Positions 55,961 to 64,000 of a DNA stretch of 64,000 nt are shown here, in pieces. The stretch is from Gnetum montanum (Eukaryota > Streptophyta > Gnetopsida > Gnetales > Gnetaceae). How positions within the stretch are numbered: position 1 is the stretch's first letter; every line of letters begins with the position of its first letter. The notes beneath the pieces were generated by a model. It saw nothing but the letters and a program-made list of their open reading frames with translations, was not told the DNA's origin and searched no databases. Where the stretch lies: assembly GCA_015680685.1 (NCBI GenBank), contig MNCI01008925.1:227786-291785 (forward strand), given 5' to 3'. Made by a program: the position numbers and the translations under genes.

Positions 55961-58780
55961 CCACCCATTGATAGTGGTCACCACATCCTCTATCTATTCT
56001 AAAGGAACGATGACAAACTAATTTGCAAGCTCCAACCATATATTGCACTCCTTCAAGGGTGGTAGGTTCCATGCTTGATATGTTTCATAAGAGATCAAAT
56101 TCATCTCAAAACCTGAGTCTAATAGAGCTTTGCATGGCAAATTTCTAGCTACTCATAAGTAAATCAAAGGAACTCTTGAATCAATTGTTTTCTTAGGGAG
56201 TGGTCCTACCTTTATCTAGTTTGTGACTATTTCTATTAGCATGACAGTTTGCATGTCTATATTTGATGATGATGGAAGCTTGTTTTTGGTAAGAGAATTT
56301 TTGGTAGGAGAATTTGGTCTTGATGGAGTCCTAATTCTACCAGCCTTTTCATGACTTGTTCTAAAGAAAGGATGTTTCTTGGTCTCGTGCTTAGTGTTGT
56401 TGGTAAGATCCTCCATCTATATGTTCACTGCCCTTGTAGCTCTTCTCTACTATGGTTGTGATGGCACCTTTCCCTACATAGCAGGTGGTGGCACTAGTGG
56501 AAAAGAATGAGTTGGATTTGATGAATTAGCTATTTGTGGATGCATGTATGAGTTTGGACCTATCCTTGGTGATGTCGATATGTGGTACTTAGGTAGATAG
56601 TATTATGGAGTTTGAACAGTTTCATTTGCTGGTGAGATTGGATGTTGGACATAGTATCCATAAAAATCAGGCTAGCGATATGGATACTATTGGCATGGTG
56701 GTGGCATAGGCCACAATTAGGGTTGTCATTTCTAATGGTACTGCTCTTGTGGTTGTGGGTAGGCTCCATTGGGATAGTATGTTGGTTGGAAGTTTTATTT
56801 GTAGTTACCTTGACAATAAGGTAACCTTCTGGGCATTTTCTTCTTAACAAATTTGGGATTAAGTGCATATGTCCCTGTCTATTGTAAATGTGCCATTACT
56901 GGACAACATTCCTTGGGATGTTCGTACTAACACACGACACATCCTTTCTCATTGGTGGAGTTGGTGTTTGAAAACTTAGCCACTGTAGCCACCTTACCCC
57001 TTAATCCAAATTGTTTCTTCTTTTTCTTGTCTTTGCCTTTTCCAAAGGCTTGCTATGTTATTTCCTCTACAATCTTCAGTGCAGTTGCAAATTTTTCGTC
57101 TACTAAGTTTCACATTTTCTCTACCTTGCTACAATATTAGTTACAGTTTCTTGAATTGGTAGAGTCTTCTTTTGGATTTTTTGTTCCAAGGTTTCCTCTT
57201 CTTGGGTATCAAAAACTTGTGCATATCTTTTTCCTAATGGATGGATCTCTGTTATACTTTTTTGTTAATTCTCTCTTTATTAACTAATCCTCTTCCTTCA
57301 CCACTTGGTTAATTAGTCTCTAAATTCAATGGGCAGTCATCTTAGATAATTGGCCTTGGGCATAAATCCCAAGGATCTCTTTGGTCTTATTTTGTAACCC
57401 ACCTACAATGTGCCTGAGCTGTTCCCATTGTGAAAATCCATGGCCTAGGAATCTATGTAGTAGTGAATAGTATCTACCCATTACTACATTAAGGGTTTCA
57501 TGAGTCCCTTGCTTCCATCCTTGGATTTTTTTCCTTAAGTTAGATACCTGTGAGTAGGTTTGGTACTTATCGTTGAAGATCTCTAGCATGGTACTCTACC
57601 TTTTGATTGATTCAGGTTCGATTGATCTGTACCAACTCTTTGCCTCTTTTACAAGTGTTCTTGGGATCAACTTCAACTTTTGTTAGTTACTTTCAATGTT
57701 TTGTAGGGTGTAGGCATCATGGAAAGCTTGGAGGTGGTGTTGTGAATTAGCATTATAACCACCTTCAAATCTTGGCATGTTATTCATATCAAGCTCTTTG
57801 ATATGGATATCTTTTACGTGCTTGGTTGGAATGTAAACAACTTCTTGGATGTTGATCATTTTTTGGGTTGCCCTCAAGGATTCATCATCATGATTTGGTT
57901 TGTGTCCTTTGTTGTAGTAGTTTCCCCTTTTGTGCTCATACCTTTCACGATCCTCTCTTTGATCCCTTCATCTTCTTTGCTCATAACCTTCATCTTCCTT
58001 ATTTGAGTGTCTTGAATAATGATCATGATGATCATGAGTCCTCCATTCTTCTTTATCATAGTCTCGATACCTATATTTTCTTTTGTCAGAGTCCACCGAT
58101 GATCATGATGAGCTGGATGAGGTAGTCGAAGAACGATGCTGGCTTGTCCTCCTTTCATGACTCTTGTGTTCTCCTTTGTAAGGCTGGACAGAAACTCTTG
58201 GCCTTAATTCTTTCTTACACTTTGAGCTAGTAACCGCCTTCCTAGGTGTCTTTGATAGAGTGGAATGAATTTGAACTTTACCAGGTTCCTCAAGTCTGAT
58301 GATAGGTGTTTTTGAAGGCTCTTCATGATTTTGGTAGAGTTATTCTGTGATGAATGCATCAACATCTAGTTCTTCCAAGACAACAAAAGTGATGACATGC
58401 TTTCCTTTGTTGTGTGCATGTTTGATTTCCATAGCAACATCTTTCCTCATATGCTCTTTTGTGGGTTCATAGGGTCTTGTCATGTGTTGAGTCACATGAT
58501 ACCCTTCCTAGATTTGATCCAAATGCATTTCCCTTAAGGCAATTTGGAGCATGCTAAGAACTGCATGTTTTGGAGGTAGGACTTTGTTGCCTCGCATGTC
58601 TCTCCCTCTCATTTGTTTGTCTTAATGGAAGATAAAAGTAAAATCTATATGATAAGGATTATTGTGAGCATAAGTGATTCTTGTTTGCATTGGCATCCCT
58701 CATTCTTCTTCTTCATTGATTTTGTCATTGCTTCTCTGTGGTCCCTTGGCAAGTGGTGATGGATCCTTGCTTGAAGCCAT
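55961..58780 (-). pseudogene. Relic G: gag and N-terminal protease half of a gag-protease element
   Basis: Minus strand, ATG at 58780 (MASSKDPSPLAKGPQRSND). Order: N-terminal region, Arg/Ser/His/Asp-rich stretch (57900-58160), capsid domain at about 57326-57877 (ELDMNNMPRFEGGYNAN, MLEIFNDKYQTYSQVSNL, GHGFSQWEQLRHIVGGL), finger near 56910-56950 (YEHPKECCPVMAHLQ, preceded by a Cys pair), a Pro/Tyr-rich tail, and protease ALLDSGFEMNLISYETY near 56130 with an intact D-S-G. It breaks at 55961 after INGW. The continuation appears to be relic K. Several stops. Confidence 0.8.
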
Positions 58781-58893
58781 GTTGTGGTTTAAGACGTTTA
58801 TTTAAGTGCGCTTATTTCAGAGTTATGAATTTTAACATTGAGTTCTGATACAATGAACTTTGTGAAATCAATTACTTAGCATACATTGACTAG

Positions 58894-58911
58894 TCCTCGA
58901 CAACGGCACCA
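58894..58911 (-). promoter_or_regulatory. Primer binding site of relic G (tRNA-Asp)
   Basis: Plus strand TCCTCGACAACGGCACCA matches the tRNA-Asp 3' end at 15 of 18 positions. Confidence 0.7.
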
Positions 58912-58912
58912 A

Positions 58913-59390
58913 TGATGAGCAATGGAGAAATTGAACACCCAACCATACAAGTCACAAGTGTTTCACACATGACCATATCATAATCTGTGACAAGGTAATG
59001 TGATTATGCTAGTAATTGGTTTAAGTTTGTGACCATTGTCTTCCCACGTGGAGCTAGTGAAGTTCATGTGTCTGGTTTAGCTCATAGTGAGGTATATGAT
59101 GATTGATGTTCTAGGGCCATTGTTACTCCTAGTGAACATGGTGAAATAGAAAAATTTTTTAAATCTAAGTCTAACTAAAACAGTAAACAAATCTATTCTA
59201 TCCTAAGGCAATGAGTATTCAATCCGGACCTTCTGTACACACCTTGGGCTTCATGTAACTACTACTGGGATTACCAAGTACTGCGCTATTGGGCAAACCA
59301 AGTGATAACACTACTAGGTTACCAAGCAATTACACTTAAGTGCTCAAGATTAGTCGTACTCATTGTGCTTAATAATAGTAATGGTAAAGT
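58913..59390 (-). repeat. 5' LTR of relic G, R/U5 part only
   Basis: The minus strand matches the D LTR from about 42580 to its end. U3 with promoter array is lost; sequence beyond 59390 belongs to the chorismate mutase 3' flank. Confidence 0.75.
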
Positions 59391-59729
59391 GCACAAAAAA
59401 GTAAACATATAGATCTTGCGAGTCTTGAGACATAATAACGCTTTAGCTTTAATATATTATAAAAATATTTTCCTTTGCTAAACTTGATAGATAAGGCTTC
59501 ATAAATAAATATTTCCAAAATTCTTAGACCCAGAACATTCGTCATGATGTTTATTAGTATTCCCACATTTGTGGACACTGACAAATGTATCCAAATTAAA
59601 GTCAATCAAGCCTAAGGAGAAGGTATTTAAGTTCAACCTGTTTTGTTAGAGGTATAACCCAATTTTTATAAAGTTCAACTACCACAGACGGATCAATCTG
59701 CCGTCCAGGTGGGCCCAAAGTAGTGCCGT

Positions 59730-61169
59730 TTAAATGATTGTCTGGCCATAGATTGTTGCTTTGATCTGTACCCTTTTCATAACATTTGCCTTTGCATTTA
59801 CATCTGTAATCTTGGCCAAGATTGCTTTACTATCCTGTAAAAAAAATTTGCATCGACTCTTTCCTATGAGTAATGGTCATGGAGAGAGAGAGAAAAAAAG
59901 AAAACAGACAAGCAGAAAAAGTTAAGCTTTGTACCTCACTGTTAACGAATACTGGATGGATTCAATGGATAGCTCGTACCTTAGCTTGGATCAAACAAGT
60001 GTATTCTTGTGGAGATCGTAAGAATTTTGCTTCAGCCACGTACTTTCCATAATGTATTCTTTTCGATAGAGCCTGAACATGGACAATTTCAGAGGAACGA
60101 GCGTCAAAATTTAGAATGCTGAAAAAATCGTTCACATCTATTTGAAGTTGAAATTTTTAGCAGTAGTAATGTCAAACTTGCAAACAGGAAATATCGCTCA
60201 CAACTGTTGATCCATAGTTTCCATCATCTCCCTTGGCTGCAAACCGTGGAAGCAACTTCCCAAAGTAGCTGTTCCAAATTTCTCGACTTACATTTACTTT
60301 ATCTGCAACAGGATGCAGAGCCTGCAAGAAAAGCCCTAATCATCATCCAATTCTTTGGTTTTGTGAAAATTTTGTTGCAATATCAATAAATCATTATAAT
60401 AACAGGAAGCCAATATCTCAAATTAAATTAATTTACCTTTGGGCAGGTGAAGGCAAATGCAATAGGAACTTCCAGATCATCAGGGAAGAAGGCAATTTCA
60501 TCTGGACTTGTATATCTTCCAAGCTGTATAGCCAATATCAGTATTATTAGCCTTTGCGAATAACGGCAGCAAACAGCTTCAGAAATCTAATATCATTAAT
60601 CAAAATCATCATTTGTAAAAGCATTTGAAACTTAAAAAAAAAAAAGAGGATTATCGGATCCCTACATTCAAGTCATATGATAACGGATGATCAAATTTTA
60701 ACTTGCGGAAATAATCCAGTTGCTGTGTCTGTGATGATTGGTTATTGATCCAATCCTGGAGAGAAATGTGGGTTACCTTGGAATGAAGTTTCTCAGTCTG
60801 TGAAAGCATAAAATGGAGAAGGGAGCCTGGAAAAGGAGGAGAAGGAGGGATAGATGAACCGTAAGCAGGGCCATTAAAGGGATATTTGGCTCTATCAAGA
60901 ACACAGCGAATGATAGTATCTTCGTAACTGCTGAGCCATTCTCTGATTCTGTCCAGTGACGGTGGCACGGCACTACTGTTACTGTTACAGCTATAATTCA
61001 TCATCTTCTTCTCTGCCTGGGCCTCACGCTCATCCTCAATATGTAACTGAAAACTCTGCAAATCATGGCATACGCATAACATCATTGCCATGTGAAAGAT
61101 TATTAATCCCACAACAACAAATCTCCTCATATTGCGTAGCTGGGTTTGCATCTGAAATCTGAGTCTCAA
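59730..61169 (-). CDS. Chorismate mutase-like protein with N-terminal signal sequence (5 exons)
   Basis: Chorismate mutase turns chorismate into prephenate in Phe/Tyr synthesis. Minus-strand exons: 61169-60777, 60523-60437, 60321-60178, 60072-59980, 59834-59730; GT-AG introns, all in phase 0; 273 residues, no stop. Motifs are PPSLDRIREWLSSYEDTII, RYTSPDEIAFFPDDLEVP, LHPVADKVNVSREIWNSYF, GDDGNYGST and LSKRIHYGKYVAEAKFL, and the C-terminus ends YGQTII. Length equals the cytosolic type, but residues 17-34 (FVVVGLIIFHMAMMLCVC) are a signal peptide or anchor, not a plastid transit peptide. In the last helix, ITDVNAKANVMKRV has Lys where the family has the catalytic Glu (VEE-type motif). Arg of LDRIR and RIHYGK are kept. 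It looks expressible but probably altered in activity. A second ATG (codon 7) could also be used. Confidence 0.88.
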
Positions 61170-61880
61170 ATCTCAAATCCAGTGCATGAACTTCATCTGT
61201 TTGTTTAAAGTTTAAAGCAACCGCCACCAACCGTGAACAGTGGTGGCTATGGGGTAGACGGTTTTCGGTTTCAAAGTTGGTGTGCTGAGCTTTGCTGCGC
61301 TTCCAAATCTTTGCTCCGGTCAACAAATTGAATGATTGATGTGCGGCTGTTGTTGGTTGAATTTTCTTCTTCTAAACGTGGAAATTCATGCATGATGTCC
61401 ACCAACATGAATACTATCTACTCGTTGACAATCTCGTGGACATACGCTGACTAGGCCTCGGTAGTCAAACCTTCGGAGACTGAACTTCTTCCTAAATATC
61501 GATGATGTTTAGCGTTAACAAGAATAGACTTATGGTTAGCAATTTCAGTTTTATAAAATTTCCTATTTAAAGTTAACCCTTTTAGTTTTTTCTAAAAATA
61601 ATTATTCACTACATAATTTAGGTATGCTTATCTCACATATCATTATATTCTAAAAAAGCATCATGTTGACTATATGTCTTTGGGTATATTTGGTTATCTA
61701 GTTCTAGTTTGGATACCATATAACGAACAGTTAAGGTTTTTATTTTCCCTTTCCAAGGGAGAGGTCTTCCAAATGTTTTTCCTTCCAGGACATATAGTCA
61801 TTAGAACTTTGTAATTCAATATTACTCACCATAATCTCCCCAATGTAAAGTTTAGATTGGGGAAAGATGTTTAAGGTTAA
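61170..61880. other. Upstream region of the chorismate mutase gene
   Basis: Should contain its promoter (minus direction). No clear TATA box; CTCAAATCTCAAATC repeats near 61160-61185. Otherwise AT-rich with nothing recognised. Confidence 0.4.
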
Positions 61881-62030
61881 GAAGCCCAAGGTCTAATGGT
61901 AAGACTCTTGATTTAGATGTTTCAAGTCATGAGTTCAATTCTAGTGGACAATGTTCAAGTTATAAAATTTTAATTAGATTATCTAACAAGATTGTTCGTT
62001 TCTGAAAAACTGTTTGTTTCAAATGCCAGT
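61881..62030 (+). mobile_element. tRNA-derived SINE-like sequence
   Basis: GCCCAAGGTCTAATGGTAAG (box A-like) and GAGTTCAATTCTAG (box B-like) stand about 40 bp apart, as in the pol III promoter of tRNA-derived plant SINEs. The tRNA fold is degenerate and no target duplication was found. The T-rich repeats after it may have grown from its tail. Confidence 0.4.
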
Positions 62031-62069
62031 ACTACCTCCCACCCCCATTCGGCTGACAAGAGTGGGGCC

Positions 62070-62225
62070 CATCCTATTTTTTAGTTTCATTTTTATCTTC
62101 CCTATTTTTTAGTTTTGTTTTTATCTTTCATATTTTTTACTTTTTTTTTTATCTATCCTATTTTTCAATTTTGTTTTTATCTTCCCTATTTTTTTGTTTT
62201 GTTTTTATCTTTCCTATTTTTTAGG
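62070..62225 (+). repeat. T-rich tandem repeat, about 30-bp unit
   Basis: About five imperfect copies of CTATTTTTTAGTTTTGTTTT followed by TATCTTCC or TATCTTTC. Confidence 0.85.
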
Positions 62226-62360
62226 CGTAAAATTTTTTTGGCTTAAATTTTTTTTGGGGCTTAAAATTTTTTGTTTAAAATTTTTTTAGGCTTAAAATTT
62301 TTTAGGGTTAAAATTTATTTGGGCTTAAAGTTTTTTTAGGCTTAAAATTTTTTTAGGGTA
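62226..62360 (+). repeat. AT-rich repeat, about 20-bp unit
   Basis: Repeated GGCTTAAAATTTTTTTAGG with variable T-runs. Confidence 0.8.
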
Positions 62361-62559
62361 TACCTATGTTTCAATTATTTTGGGTTCAAACACTTTTTTT
62401 AGGTAACATCAATTTTCATGCTCATGCTCAAACTTAAAATAATAATATTTCAATGGATCTCATGTTTCTCCAAGGAATATGATTTTTTAGTAGATCTAAT
62501 TGGTAAATCTGATTTTTTTTTTCGGCAAATTTGATTTTTCTCTAGTGGATCCAATTTCT

Positions 62560-62850
62560 CTAAAATTCTCCTATGGGGATTCTATATTACTTCCAACTTT
62601 TTCAACCAATGTTGAAATTTCTGTTTCTTGTATTAATGCAAAAATTTTTGTTGACTTTGAAGATGTAGATTTACAAGCTATCAAAAAAAAAAAAAAAGTT
62701 ATGATGCTTTCTTCTATAGATGTTGATGCTACAACTAAAATACTTATCAACATTAGCCAATTAAGTATTATAATCTTCCTAATTCTTGTAAATTTTACCA
62801 TTGTGAAGGACATTTGTTTAATGATTATTCTTTTTTGCTAAAAAAATGAT
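62560..62850 (+). other. Possible decayed gag zinc knuckle
   Basis: At 62782-62832 one frame reads SCKFYHCEGHLFNDYS. Putting Cys for the two Tyr gives CX2CX4HX4C exactly; both Tyr codons differ from Cys by G-to-A. Upstream frames are broken. Could be chance. Confidence 0.3.
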
Positions 62851-63041
62851 TTTGAATAAAAGAAAAAATGGGTTGACGTTGAAGATAAAGAAAACCAACA
62901 TAAAGTTGAAGATATGAAAAATCAAGTTAATGTTAACACTAAGAATGATCAAATGACAATAAAGAATCCAAATAAGGCAAAAAGCTCCAAATAAACCCTG
63001 AACCCAAGTATTAAGTAGCCCTGACAAATAGCTTGTAAGAC

Positions 63042-63566
63042 AAATTTTTTCTTGTATGGGGGGGGGGGGAAAGGGGGGGGGGNTTTTATTGAAATTAAAG
63101 GTGCATCAATTACAACTTGAATAAGTCACAGGGTTAAGGGGAAGGGAAACTGAGAGCGTTGTGAATAAAACTCAGAAAATGCCTTATAAATAAACGAGTA
63201 TTAAGGGAGGAACCCCAAGTTGGGGCACAACCAAATGTCCACACATACTGGCTTGTTACAAAATAGAATGACATAGAATTAGATGAGGCAAAGAGCTCTC
63301 AATTAAGGATAGAGAAATCCAATAGTGACTCCACATAATGAAAAGGGAAAGCTTCATTGCAGAGATTACTGATGCTAAGTGTAACTGGAACACACAAGTC
63401 TTTCCCATAGCTGCAAGAGATGAACCAATTGATGACTGTCTAGATGGAACTTGGATGCTTGAGATGTGAGTTGAAAATGGGTGAGGCGAAAGATCTGCAA
63501 CTTCTCCAACCTGGTGAGCAAACAATTATTAGAATAACCTGTCTTTTGAAAATTTTTTCTTGTATG
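63042..63566 (-). mobile_element. Retrocopy with 17-bp target site duplication
   Basis: The 17-bp AAATTTTTTCTTGTATG stands at 63042-63058 and 63550-63566, flanking 491 bp. On the minus strand the insert ends CAATAAAA, a polyadenylation signal, just before the place of a poly(A) tail; that place now reads as G-runs with AAA and one N (63059-63083). This is the form of a LINE-mobilised cDNA. A minus-strand frame at 63525-63256 (89 codons, FAHQVGEVADLSPHPF) is not recognised and may be UTR. Confidence 0.7.
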
Positions 63567-64000
63567 ATAAGAATACTACTAGTTTAGCTATATATTTATG
63601 TTATCTATCTATTATTCGGTTAAAAGAATTTTTTATATTTTTCAAATTAATAAAATCTTAAATTGATTCATTGAGAATTGAATTTCCCATTGAAAATAGA
63701 AATCAAAACCTGTGTATGTTCTTCAATGATAATTCTTGAGAAAAAGTTCTATCTCTTTACCCACCGGTATGAAAATAACCATCTATTTTTGGAAGAAAGT
63801 CCAACAATAAGTTGGCCTCTTTGCAAAACTCTCAACTAAAATAATAATTATCATGAAAAAGTTCATTTCTTAGTCAACATTATGATGATAATTATTTATT
63901 TACTATGACACATTCCAAGCATAAAGCTCTTCCTTAGCTATTATAAGGAGAGAAAAACCATGACTAGGAGAGCTCTCCTCACTATTATGATAATAAAATT
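63567..64000. other. AT-rich DNA, nothing recognised
   Basis: No coding sequence, RNA gene or repeat seen. Confidence 0.5.

Noticed and set aside
59369-59605. Minus-strand open frame downstream of chorismate mutase
   Set aside because: AT-rich, no domain, partly in the LTR fragment of G.
60205-60321. Shorter third exon of the chorismate mutase gene ending at GST
   Set aside because: An alternative donor (ACA/GTTGTG) exists, but continuing to 60178 adds VVSDISCLQ, which matches the family and joins in phase.

Overview
The window is plant nuclear DNA from a large, repeat-rich genome; a conifer is my best guess. The evidence is a plant-type multi-exon chorismate mutase gene, a plant C2H2 zinc-finger gene, L1-type LINE pieces, and Ty3/gypsy elements of the Athila and Tat/Ogre kinds nested three deep. 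About 85% is transposon. No intact transposon gene was seen; nearly all carry stops and frameshifts.

Layout. 1-9775: an old Athila-like pol gene split by element A (184-8412, target duplication GGGGA). A has gag and protease but no reverse transcriptase, and carries a 1.5-kb solo LTR in its gag. 9776-14703: lower-copy DNA with a frameshifted C2H2 zinc-finger gene, pieces of LINE ORF2 and ORF1, and short tandem duplications. 14710-42201: minus-strand relics (J1, K) interrupted by gag-only element C (15808-38919), whose 3' LTR is split by F (20952-38533, target duplication GGTAT), a 17.6-kb Tat/Ogre-type element read on the minus strand. 42202-55960: plus-strand gag-only element D, relic J2, gag-protease element B and LTR E; D and E look like two ends of one element. 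55961-59390: minus-strand gag-protease relic G, which continues in K. 59391-64000: chorismate mutase gene, SINE-like sequence, AT-rich repeats, and a small retrocopy with a 17-bp target duplication.

Two things stand out. (1) The LTR promoters of A, B, C, D, E and the J relics carry arrays of the palindrome RATATY whose start-to-start spacing is always 14, 17 or 20 bp. In all eight LTRs with TATAAATA the last palindrome starts exactly 24 bp upstream of it. The LTRs are otherwise strongly diverged. (2) Between its protease and reverse transcriptase, F carries an antisense gene of eight exons with GT-AG introns and its own TATA-like box. It lies where Ogre elements have an intron in the sense transcript, and a good sense-strand splice acceptor sits just before the reverse transcriptase.

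Elements A, B, C and D share PBSs matching tRNA-Asp, a gag with a CX2CX3HX4C-like finger, and a conserved non-coding block near the 3' end. A and B keep a protease, C and D only gag, so all must depend on enzymes made elsewhere.
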